NCBI GenBank assembly: GCA_963966185.1
Contig: CAWZYM010000342.1
Span: forward strand, 92,501-156,500
Origin: Rhabditoides inermis
Taxonomy: Eukaryota > Nematoda > Chromadorea > Rhabditida > Rhabditidae
Length of the DNA: 64,000 nucleotides
Direction of reading: 5' to 3'
Shown: piece after piece, positions 1-12,399 of the stretch
Layout: each line of letters begins with the position of its first letter
Position numbering within the stretch: position 1 is the first letter of the stretch
Made by a program: the position numbers and the translations under genes
The notes under the pieces: generated by a model
What the model saw: only the letters and a program-made list of their open reading frames with translations
The model's database searches: none
Told to the model about the DNA's origin: nothing

Positions 1-157
1 AGTTGAGAGGTGCCTGAATTTTGTTGTCGTCTGGTGCAGGTGACACAACTTTCTACCAAGTTTCATAGAAATCGGTTGAGTTTGAAGATAGTTATGACCT
101 TCCAATGACGGACGGACACCATAGGACATTTTAGTAAGAAAGGAGATCGCCATCTGG
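1..157. other. Left-edge sequence, no gene seen
   Basis: Short stretch before the first repeat copy. I see no coding potential and no match to other parts of the window. Confidence 0.4.
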
Positions 158-1200
158 TTGACGCAGCTGGAAACCGGCGCCGACCCATATACGGAGAGTG
201 CACCAAACTTGCTTGTTTATTTCGACGGGAGCACTATTCGCCCGCAGGCACAGTCGAGATATGCATGGGCTGCTTGCGCGCGACCGGTGTCCGGACCGCC
301 ATGGCGCGCGAATGGTGCGAGGCTTTTCGAATTGAAGAACTGCCTGGGATTATGACACGTGTTGCTAACAGGACGGGGAACATCTTTGTTTATAACAACA
401 CGCATCTTTCAGAGGCACTTGTCCCGTGGCTTGCTGTGCGACGCCGCGTCAAGAAGGCGACATGCTAAGAGAGGCAGGATGGATAGTCAATGTCACCGTA
501 CCATACAAGGACTGACACTCTCTCCCTCTCTCTCACTCTCTCTCTAACTCCCCCCACCCCATTCTAACGCTCCCTCTCTAATTCTTTCTTTCTCCCTTTT
601 TTTCTTTCTCTATTGAAGAGAGGGTAAATGTCACCGTACAATGATTGACTACATCATCTGCACGCATGTCTGCACTAACCACTTTTGAAATTGCATTGTA
701 TAACAAACAGAAATGTGTAATAAATATATGGGTGAGGTAGTGGTGAGTAGAGTGACGAGAAACGAGAAGCTCACGTCCGACTAATTACAGATTCATGAGC
801 TCTATTACGAACCGATCTTGAACTCACTCTCACGAGCGTCCCAATCGGAGTTTCCACTTCCTCTGCGTCTCTGCCTCAGTGGGACCGCGCTAACCGTTTG
901 CACTCTCTCCAAATGACCTGAAATGGGCGGTGCACAAGAATTACGGTAACCGTCGGTTGGAGTCATGCCAGTCGCACGGGTCCGCCCGCTCATCGCCGCG
1001 CTCCTATAAATCGCTTGTCACAATCGCGCGCCGCGCCGCGTGAGAATCTTCAAAGGCGGCATGCACTGACTTTGCACTTTGCAATGGCGGCCGCGCTGCG
1101 CGGGCTCATGCGACGCGTGCCACTCGCTGTGACAGCGGCGAGCGATCAGCGGGCCGAGCCGTGAGTCGGTCATTTTTGATTTTGATATCGCGCCGGATTG
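148..1200. repeat. Partial third copy of the 9.1-10.7 kb / 18.0-18.9 kb segment
   Basis: From the motif ATCGCCATCTGGTTGACGCA onward the sequence follows 9,087-10,690 and 18,024-18,870, including the same pyrimidine tract and the same downstream block with GAAATGGGCGGTGCACAAG. It lacks the transposon found in the 9-kb copy, so it is one of two empty-site references. Around 970-1,175 it carries a GC-rich insertion not present in the other two copies. The small ORFs here are not conserved as reading frames between copies, so I do not call genes. Confidence 0.75.
970..1175. other. GC-rich insertion with a TATA-like box, private to this copy
   Basis: The homologous copies pass directly from the motif CATGCCAGTC to ATTTTTGATATCGCGCCGG. 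Here about 200 bp of CpG-rich sequence lies between them, containing CCTATAAATC near 1,003-1,012 and alternating CG runs. It could be a captured promoter fragment or a small transposon. Nothing downstream looks like a gene because the 42-bp satellite follows. Confidence 0.4.
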
Positions 1201-1209
1201 CTTGGGATG

Positions 1210-3735
1210 ACGGTATGATAATAATTAGACCTACTCCACTCGCGTATCATTACGGTATGAAAATAAGTTGAACTACTCCACACGCTTATCATTAAGGTGT
1301 GATAATAAGTTGACCTACTCCACTCGCTTATCATTACGGTAGAAGAATACTTTAACTTACTTCACTCGCTTAGAATTACGGTAGGAGAATAATTTGACAT
1401 ACTCCACTCGCTTATCATTACGGTATGAAAATAAATTGAACTACTCCACACGCTTATCATTAAGGTGTGATAATAAGTTGACCTACTCCACTCGCTTATC
1501 ATTACGGTAGAAGAATACTTTAACTTACTTCACTCGCTTAGAATTACGGTAGGAGAATAATTTGACATACTCCACTCGCTTATCATTAAGGTGTGATAAT
1601 AATTTGACCTACTCCACTCGCTTATCATTACGGTATGAGAACACTTTACTTTGACACTCCACTTGCTTAAACTTACGGTAGGAGAATATTTTGACCTACT
1701 CCACTCGCTTATCATTACGGTAGGAGAATAATTTGACCTACTCCTTTCGCTTATCATTACGGTATGAGAATACTTTGACCTACTCCACTCGCTTGAGATT
1801 GCGGTAGGAGAATAATTTGATTTACTCCACTCGCTCAGGATTACGGTATGATAATACATATTTCGACCTTACCCACTCGCTTAAGGTGATGGTATGACAA
1901 TAATTAGACCTACTCCACTCGCTTATCATTACGGTGTGATAATAATTTGACCTACTCCACTCGCTTATCATTAAGGTGTGATAATAATTTGACCTACTCC
2001 ACTCGCTTATCATTAAGATATGATAACACTTTCACCTACTCCACTTGCTTAAACTTACGGTAGGAGAATATTTTGACCTACTCCACTCGCTTATCATTAC
2101 GGTAGGAGAATAATTTGACCTACTCCACTCGCTTATCATTACGGTATGAGAAGACATTGACCTACTCCACTCGCTTGAGATTGCGGTAGGAGAATATTTT
2201 GATTTACTCCACTCGCTCAGGATTACGGTATGATAATACATATTTCAACCTACTTCACTCGCTTAAGGTGATGGTATGATAATAATTAGACCTACTCCAC
2301 TCGCTTATCATTACGGTATGAGAATAATTTGAACTACTTCACTCGCTTATCATTAAGGTGTGATAATAAGTTGACCTACTCCACTCGCTTATCATTACGG
2401 TAGAAGCATATTTCGACCTACTCAACTCGCTCAGGATGATGGTATGATAATATTTTGACCTACTCCACTCGCTTATCATTACGGTAAGAGAACAATTTGA
2501 ACTACTTCACTCGCTTATCAATAAGGTGTGATAATAAGTTGACCTACTCCTTTCGCTTATCATCACGGTAGGAGAATACTTTGACCTACTATACTCGCTT
2601 ATCATTATGGTAGGAGAATAATTTGACCAACTCCACTTGCTTATCATTACGGTATGAGAATACTTTGACCTACTCCACTCGCTTCGGATTGCGGTAAAAG
2701 AATAATTTGATCTACTCCACTCGCTCAGGATTACGGTATGAGAATGCATATTTCGACCTACTACAGTCGCTTAAGGTGATGGTATGATAATAATTAGACC
2801 TACTCCACTCGCTTATCATTACGGTATGAGAATAATTTGAACTACTCCACTCGCTTATCATTAAGATGTGATATTAAGTTGACCTACTCCACTCGCTTAT
2901 CATCACGATAGGAGAATACTTTAACCTACTTCACTCGCTTAGAATTACGGTAGGATAATAATTCGACATACTCCACTCGCTTATCATTAAGGTGTGATAA
3001 TAAGTTGACCTACTCCACTCGCTTATCATTACGGTAGAAAAATATTTCGACCTACTCCACTCGCTTAGGATGATGGTATGATAATAATTTGACCTACTCC
3101 ACTCGCTTATCATTACGGTATGAGAATGATTTGACCTACTCCACTCGCTTAAGATTACGGTAGGAGAATACTTTGACCTACTCCACTCGCTTAAAATTAC
3201 GGTAGGAGAATATTTTGACCTACTCCACTCGCTTATCATTACGGTATGAAATTACTTTGACCTACTCCACTCGCTCAGGATTGCGGTAGGAGAATAATTT
3301 GATCTACTCCACTCGCTCAGGATTACGGTATGAGAATACATATTTCGACCTACTCCACTCGCTCAAGGTGATGGTATGATAATAATTAGACCTACTCACG
3401 GTATGAGAATAATTTGAACTACTCCACTCGCTTAGAATTACGGTAGGAGAATACTTTGACCTACTCCACTCGCTTATCATTACGGTAGGAGAATAAATTG
3501 ACCTACTCCACTCGCTTATCATTATGGTATGAGAATACTTTAACCTACTCCACTCGCTTAGGATTGCGGTAGGAGAATAATTTGATCTACTCCACTCGCT
3601 CAGGATTACGGTAAGTATGAGAATACATATTTCGACCTACTCCACTCGCTTAAGGTGATGGTATGATAATAATTAGACCTACTCCAATCGCTTATCATTA
3701 CGATATGAGAATAATTTGAACTACTCCCCTACGTT
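1210..3735. repeat. 42-bp satellite array 1 (about 60 units)
   Basis: Tandem units of about 42 bp built on TACTCCACTCGCTTATCATT followed by ACGGTATGAGAATAATTTGACC. Units differ by point changes and occasional loss or gain of a few bases (for example near 3,390). Because 42 is a multiple of three, the minus strand shows long shadow reading frames with a 14-residue period (ILSEWSRSKYSPTV-like); these are not genes. The same satellite recurs at 28.9, 38.7, 47.9 and 56.1 kb. Confidence 0.95.
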
Positions 3736-3736
3736 C

Positions 3737-4070
3737 ATCGAAATTCACTTATGAGAACTTGGCAAAACTGTTTGCACATGACGGGAATCGAACCGGCATA
3801 GTATGGTTCACAAACCGTGAGCGTTACCACAACACTATAACGACTTGTTTTGACAACCTCATATCGACGAGATGCGCACAGAGCTCAACTTTACGATAAG
3901 CATTTTGGCGCGAAGTTCGATTTCGCCTTACCAAGCTTCGCACGTGCACATTTTGGTAAGCGTGCAGGTAACGAGGAAACGCCGTTCTTTCGCGTTTTCT
4001 TTGATTATTTCGTGTTTCTATGGGTCAAGCCATAAACCAAAGTCGAAAACTGAGCGCCTCTGTTGCTTTA
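3737..4070 (-). mobile_element. tRNA-derived SINE-like element, copy 1
   Basis: Read on the minus strand, 3,774-3,843 resembles a tRNA: an A-box-like TAGTGTTGTGGT (3,826-3,837) and a B-box-like GGTTCGATTCC (about 3,783-3,793). The acceptor stem does not pair, so it is not a working tRNA. Roughly 330 bp around it align with 31,119-31,475, including the shared tRNA-unrelated part with CGCCGTTCTTTCGCGTTTTC. A tRNA head plus unrelated body in dispersed copies is the usual SINE layout. Confidence 0.65.
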
Positions 4071-4129
4071 AAGTCGCTTACGTAACCTATTTTCGGTGCA
4101 AACTTGAGTATTATACAGAATTATGGAAT

Positions 4130-4640
4130 ATTAAAGATATAGAGAAATTTTACTCGCCGACGCTTAATAAACGATATTGCGTATATTCATAAGGTTATGA
4201 CTAATCGCACTAGTCTAGAGTATTCTGGCCTCTTCAAAATTGTACCTTCCCGGTCTCGTGTTTCTCATGGGTGGCGCCTGATTCCTTGCTTTGACACAAC
4301 TTTAAAGAGCAGCACGTTTTTCAGTAGGGTTTTTGCACTATGGAACACACTCCCCAACAACATAATTTTATCTGCGTAACATCAAACACTAAAATCGTAA
4401 ATCCTAGATAACCCACATTTGTTTCCTCTGTCCAATATTAGATGAGTTCTCATTTAGGAACCTGTGTTATCTGTATTATTCTATTTTTGTGTTTATTATT
4501 TCCCAATCACGCTTGCCGTATTCACTCTATCTATGCGTTCGCCCTGTGTTCTTCTATATAGTATACACGGTAATAAATATTTATTATACTTACTTACTTG
4601 AATACTTGAATGCTCCTTCAGCTTGCAAGCGCGGAGCCCA
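4130..4640 (+). mobile_element. 3' end of a non-LTR retrotransposon (5'-truncated)
   Basis: An open stretch ending at the stop at 4,377-4,379 reads like the C-terminal tail of non-LTR reverse transcriptases: a basic segment (SRSRVSHGWRL) followed by FFSRVFALWNTLPNN, matching the widespread F-x-R-x-x-x-x-WN-x-LP motif of CR1/RTE-type elements. An in-frame stop just upstream (about 4,130) and absence of the polymerase core show it is a dead, 5'-truncated copy. A 3' UTR-like region follows and runs into a TTA microsatellite, as expected for elements that end in simple repeats. Confidence 0.6.
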
Positions 4641-4658
4641 TCTTTCGCCACAGTGAAA

Positions 4659-7280
<2,622 letters not shown>

Positions 7281-7282
7281 GT

Positions 7283-7331
<49 letters not shown>
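7281..7331. repeat. (CT)n microsatellite at duplication edge
   Basis: Uninterrupted CT dinucleotides immediately before the first base (TGCAGTCACATAACG) shared with the copy at 16,268. The second copy has no such tract on its left side, so the tract marks the left limit of the duplicated block. Confidence 0.9.
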
Positions 7332-7334
<3 letters not shown>

Positions 7335-7845
7335 GTCACATAACGAGTTTTTCTGAGTGTCTATTCATCCGGTTTCCCACCAATGCTTCCGCTTCTACTT
7401 CTTATTATGGTAAGCAATGAGAATAGCAATCTTCAACCCTCTAATGTGTCGCTGTTCAGAGTCAGTCCGTCTCTCCATTCACTGACACTCACTATGTGTA
7501 CATCACACATCATGTACATGTGAGTTTAAAAGGAAGTTTATAAGTTTATAAGGAATGGTTAGTTCCACCATCACTCCCCGTCTATGTACACCACCGCAGT
7601 TGAGAATTCCCAATTTGAAACTGATCGCGTGCTCTCGCATGTCTATCGATTTCAATCCGCCTCGCACTCTCTTCACTCTTGCGCTCTCTAAGGGGTCAGA
7701 CTTTATCGCTCGCTTTCGCTGAATGTAGAGCGATAGCGAAAACTCGCCAGAGTGTTGGAAGTCAATAAACGGTACTGCGCACAATAAGTTATGAAGTGGT
7801 TTTTTGCTTATGGGCGCGATGTTTTTGTTTTCGAATTTCTTTATA

Positions 7846-8381
7846 TTGTTTGCGAAACTTTCATTTCAACACAATAGCTGAAAAAACACATTCATAAGTT
7901 ATAGTATAACTGAAATTGGTATAAGTAATAATGCCTATAATATAAAAAATAAAAGAAAAATATAATAGGAAAAAGGAAAAGAAAAAAACGCGTTGAAATC
8001 GGTGAAAATTCGAAAACTACCAACTCGCTGCGAAATCAAATTGCAGCGATAAAAGTAGAGGTTCGCTGAAAATTTTAAGCGAAAAAGTCTAAAGGTCAGA
8101 TCGCTGACTTCGGCGATTAGGGTTACGGTAGCGAATAGCTGGCGAAATCGCTAATCGATAGAGCATCTTAATGCATTACGGAATCTCCACGGTTTTGTTA
8201 GCGAAAAAGTCTGATTGGCCCTGGCAGCACCTGATTGGCCTTTCCACTGTCTGCATATCAGGTGGAACTCCTCTTTTCCTCGAATATAGGTATTATTACT
8301 TATATCAATTTCAGTTATACCATAATTTATAAATGTGTTTTTTTTCAGTTATTGTGTTGAATTGAAAGTTTCGTAAACAAT
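7846..8381. mobile_element. Non-autonomous DNA element with ~95-bp terminal inverted repeats, copy 1
   Basis: The left arm starting TTGTTTGCGAAACTTTC is repeated in inverse orientation at the right end (GAAAGTTTCGTAAACAA). The arms stay similar for about 95 bp, down to the TATAGGTATTATTACTTATA-like inner ends. The interior has no coding sequence and contains GCGAAAAAGTCT blocks also found in the 9.4-10.0 kb transposon. The size of about 536 bp and the long arms fit a MITE. No clear target duplication was identified. Confidence 0.65.
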
Positions 8382-8655
8382 GTGAAAAGTATTAGAAAAC
8401 AAAAACATAACAATTTCCGATTTCCCGTGGAACTTCTCTTTTCCTCGATTTCCACCATTTTGTCATTTTTTGCGAGGTACGCCGCATCTCGAGAAATTCA
8501 CGACGAATACGACTCTGGAGGAATGCGCGCGCCGTTGCACAGGTCGTCGCACCAAACCGTCCCTCTACTTTCCCTTTGTTATAGAACGGGAGCATTGCAA
8601 CACGTTCGCTCATCACGTCATTTTTGATAACCGGTGCACTCTGTCAGTTGTTTGA

Positions 8656-8668
8656 GAGAGAGAGAGAG

Positions 8669-8713
<45 letters not shown>
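8656..8713. repeat. (GA)n microsatellite
   Basis: GA dinucleotide run, with a shorter counterpart in copy 2 at about 17,601-17,648. Confidence 0.9.
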
Positions 8714-8716
<3 letters not shown>

Positions 8717-9362
8717 GATTCAGATACTACGTGCCCTACTTGGATTACAATGGACGACCCGATCCGTTCCTGCATGAACACCGCATCTACGCTCAAATCT
8801 CCGATACGCAGTGAGGGGATTCGGCGTTCAATCGCGTCTCACAAAGTAGCAAATAGTTATCGATCAAGTATCGCCTTCCCGCCACTAACCTCGTCAGTCT
8901 GCCTGTCTTTCGACGGCGTTAGCCTACGTGTCAAGCATCTTAGGCATTACTTACTGCATGCTCCATATAATCATGATTGTGTTGTCATATTCAGATATAA
9001 CGAATCCGGACAGTCGAATGATTGCGAGTAGCGAGTCGAAACACCGCACTGCTGCTAACAATGCCTTAAAACACTAGTTTTCCTTATCGCCATCTGGTTG
9101 ACGCAGGTGGAAACCGGCGCCAAGCCATATATGGAAGGTGCACCAAACTTCCTTTTTTTAATTCGACGCAAGCACTATTCGCCCGCAGGCACGGTCGAGC
9201 TATTTATGGGCTACTTGCGCGCGACCGGTGTCTGGGCCGCCTTGGCGCGCGAATGGTGTCTGGACCGCCTTGGCGCGCGAATGGTGCGAGGCTTTTCGAA
9301 TTGAAGAACTGGCTGGGATTTTGACACGTGTTGGTTATAGGACGGGGAACATCTTTGTTTAT

Positions 9363-10053
9363 GGCCTCCGACAGACTTTTTCGCGAGCGAAATGCGAAAA
9401 TAATCGCAAAACTTTTAGCTTGAGAGAATCGCGAAACTACCCATAATCGCGCGAATTGGTGATCTTTTTCGCTGAAATTTGGCGAATTCGAAGATATTCG
9501 CTTCCACTGAGAATTACGCAGATTTGTTTTCTTTGTTATAATTGAAAACTTACTTCTTAGAGGTTGTGTGACATGTTTAACACCAAACATTCAAATAGGA
9601 ACATTGTTTTGTCACTGGCGCACGTCTTTTTTCAAATTCGCCAAACTTTTCGCGCGAATCGGGTGGCACGAGTGCGCAACGACTAGTATGTAATAGCAGC
9701 AAACAATTGTGGTCAATACAGCTTTCACGATGTTCATGAAGTGTATTTTCAATTATAAAGAATGAAAAATATACAGAAAAGTGAAAATTATTACCTGGAT
9801 TCGCGAAAAAGTAGCGAATCTGTGGTATCTCTCGTTTCGCAGCGAAAACGGTGTCCGCGAAAATTTTCGCGATTCGCTGAAATTTTTGCGCGAAAAAGTA
9901 TGTCAAACTGCAATGCTTTAGCACGCACCTATTTTCGCAAATTTTTGCCGAAAACATTTTTGCGATTCGCGCTGCGAATTGCAAATCAATAATGCATGCT
10001 AAAGCATTGCAGTTTTCGCGCGATTTTTTTCGCGAAAAAGTCTGCCCGGGGCC
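9363..10053. mobile_element. 691-bp DNA transposon (MITE) with TAT target duplication
   Basis: Both ends share a ~23-bp inverted terminus: left GGCCTCCGACAGACTTTTTC, and on the opposite strand at the right GGCCCCGGGCAGACTTTTTC. It is flanked by TAT at 9,360-9,362 and 10,054-10,056. The homologous positions in copy 2 (about 18,245) and in the first segment (about 391) have the uninterrupted site with one TAT-like triplet. This gives a clean occupied/empty comparison. No transposase is encoded. A 3-bp duplication with GGCC-starting ends resembles PIF/Harbinger-type elements, though TAT is not their usual target. Confidence 0.8.
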
Positions 10054-10180
10054 TATAACAACACGCATCTTTCAGAGGCACTTGTCCCGTGGCTTGCTGT
10101 GCGACGCCGCGTCAAGAAGGCGACATGCTAAGAGAGGCAGGATGGATAGTCAATGTCACCGTACCATACAAGGACTGACT

Positions 10181-10185
10181 CTCTC

Positions 10186-10231
<46 letters not shown>
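10181..10231. repeat. (CT)n microsatellite
   Basis: CT-rich run with counterparts near 513-545 and 18,372-18,410 in the related segments; lengths differ between copies. Confidence 0.85.
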
Positions 10232-10233
<2 letters not shown>

Positions 10234-11349
10234 CCCTTCCCCCTTCTCACGCTCCCTCTCTATCTGCCCCCTCTTCCTTTCTTTATTGAAGAGAGAGTGA
10301 ATAGTAAATGTCATACAAGGACTGGCTACATCATCTGCACACACCTCTGCACTAACCACCTTTAAAATTGCATTGTATAACAAACAGGAATGTGTAATAA
10401 TTATCTGGTAGTGAGTAACATTGTGACGAGAAACGAGAAACTCGAGCCTGACTAATTACAGATTCATGAGCTCTATTACGAACCGATCTTGAACTCACTC
10501 TCACGAGCGTGCCAATCGGAGTTTCCACTTTCTCTGTGTCTCTGCCTCAGTGGGACCGCACTAACCGTTTGCACTCTCTCCAAATGACCTGAAATGGGCG
10601 GTGCACAAGAATTACGGTAGCTGGACCCGTCGGTTGGAGTCATGCCAGTCTGTAATTTTTGATATCGCGCCGGTTTCGAACACACGAAAGTGAGCGCTTT
10701 AGACCCTCAGCTACAGTGTAGCCATCTATTGACGACTAAACATTTGAATTCGCGCGCGCGAAAAGACTGTGGGGAGAGGAGAGACGCAGGCGGTAAGCGC
10801 GCGCCTCTCTATCACATTCCCATTGGCTCTCGCTATTCGAACGAATAAAACAGTGACAGAGGGCAGAGGGCGGCTGCATCAAAGCACTGATGACGTCATC
10901 ATTAGTTAAATTATGAATATATTCGTTGATAATGATAGCGCTACGCTTTGTGTGATTGTAATCGATCAGTATTTGATGAAATACGTCTCTTATGACATCA
11001 CTTTTCATTATTCATTTTGGGCAATGGTGGCTGGATCAGAGAAATATGGCGTCATCATATCACTTTTTAACGATTTCCACAACTTTACAGGGTACATGTA
11101 CATGATCCTATAAAAAAAAATACCGTTGGAATCAGCGCGAAAGGGCGAATCGTTGTTTTTTTATTGTTGGTATCGCGTTTATCTCACTACTCATAGAGAT
11201 AACAAGGATTTAGCCGTATCAATTGTTCTCAGCCGAAATTGCGAGCCTTGGGTTATAAATTATAACGACTGTGAGAACTAAATTAGTTCAACTGACGTGC
11301 TTTTTAAGCATGCTAGTCGATAAACGCAACTGTTAGTAAGATAAGACAC

Positions 11350-12270
11350 CGTCTCCGACGGTCACAATTCACAGATTCTTGACAGCTGTTTGGTCTCCTT
11401 CAGGACATCCTTCTCCGGTAGGGCATTCCAAAGCCTTCTCAACTCGTTCACCGTGTAGTCGTGCAGTCTCGCACTTGTCACCACAGGCTCCATCACTCTC
11501 AGTGAGTGCCCACCGCGTGCTGTCCTTCTCACTCCGCTGTCCGACACCAGGACCAGCATTCCACCTGGAGGGGCTCTCACTCCGTGCACATAATTCCACA
11601 TGAGCACCCTCCTTCTCTCGGTCTTCTTCACCTTAGCCTTCTCTAGCATTCGGCCATCCAATGACGTGAAATCATTGTTCAGGAGAATAGGGGTGGGATG
11701 GTCCACTATGACCAAATAGCAACCAAACCCAACTCTACGCGATGTCTAGACAACCAAAAGAGAACACGATTCGATGGAGAAATGATCGGAGCCTCCGCGA
11801 ACCATAGAAAGCCTTATTACAAAAAAAAAATAGAAAAACATTATAAGAAGAAGAGAGTTTACTGACAATAGGGGAAGGCCCGCACGCCGGCGGGAGCACA
11901 CAAAACAATGTCGGACACACGTCCACGACAGCAATACAAGGGAGCATTACTCCAAATCATAACACACACTAGTCGCAACTAGGAAAATAAGGGACTACTG
12001 CATTCCGCCAGTATCCTGAACCCTACGCGGGCAAAACCATGGAACGGGACCGACCTTACTCGAGCATCGCTATCACCGAACAAGGAGACAATACGAAATG
12101 GAGGGGGCGGGGCTAGAATTCGGAGCGTGTGGCGTCTCCGCGCAGGTGTGTGGCGAGTGTGTGGAAGACGAGGGTGGCCGAGTGGGCGAGGGAAGTGCCG
12201 GCTCCAGACAGGCGCAGACGGGGCAGACGAATTCACGGCGCCGCTTCTTCTTCACATCCTTCATGCGAAC
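11350..12270 (-). mobile_element. Non-LTR retrotransposon remnant, copy 1 (zinc finger and C-terminal tail only)
   Basis: On the minus strand, 12,250-12,110 begins EFVCPVCAC and, one frame away, continues LATHLRGDATRSEF before a stop. Together these look like the CCHH zinc-finger segment found at the N terminus of NeSL/R2-type non-LTR elements, broken by a frameshift. Further along, 11,715-11,362 encodes HSLRVMEPVVTSARLHDYTV then LRRLWNALPEKDVL, matching the WN-x-LP C-terminal tail of such polymerases. The polymerase core is absent, so this is a deleted, dead copy. The element class is inferred. Confidence 0.5.
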
Positions 12271-12399
12271 CGCGACAGAGAGTACAGTATTCGTTCAGCG
12301 GGTAGTACGGTAGTACGGTATCATGTTGTTGTCACCGAGTGGTTGTCACATGGTCATAGTCAAAGTTATACGGTATCGGTCGTGAAATCCACGGCACTC

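Larger units (their letters stand above)
7332..12390. repeat. Segmental duplication, copy 1
   Basis: Collinear with 16,268-20,600 at high identity. Shared landmarks in order are the CAGTCACATAACGAG start, a long-TIR element, a GA microsatellite near 8,656-8,713, the 9.1-10.7 kb segment and a minus-strand retrotransposon remnant. Copy 1 contains an extra 691-bp transposon (9,363-10,053), which accounts for most of the length difference. The unit ends at CACGGCACTCAT and is followed directly by the 320-bp satellite, but at a different satellite phase from copy 2. Confidence 0.9.

Noticed and set aside
1530..3522. Minus-strand ORFs of 60-110 codons with a 14-residue repeat
   Set aside because: They follow directly from a 42-bp satellite whose period is divisible by three. 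Frames break at random units, there is no start or splice context, and the same frames appear in every array.
3774..3843. Functional tRNA gene on the minus strand
   Set aside because: A- and B-box words are present, but the acceptor stem does not pair and the sequence is part of a dispersed SINE-like repeat.
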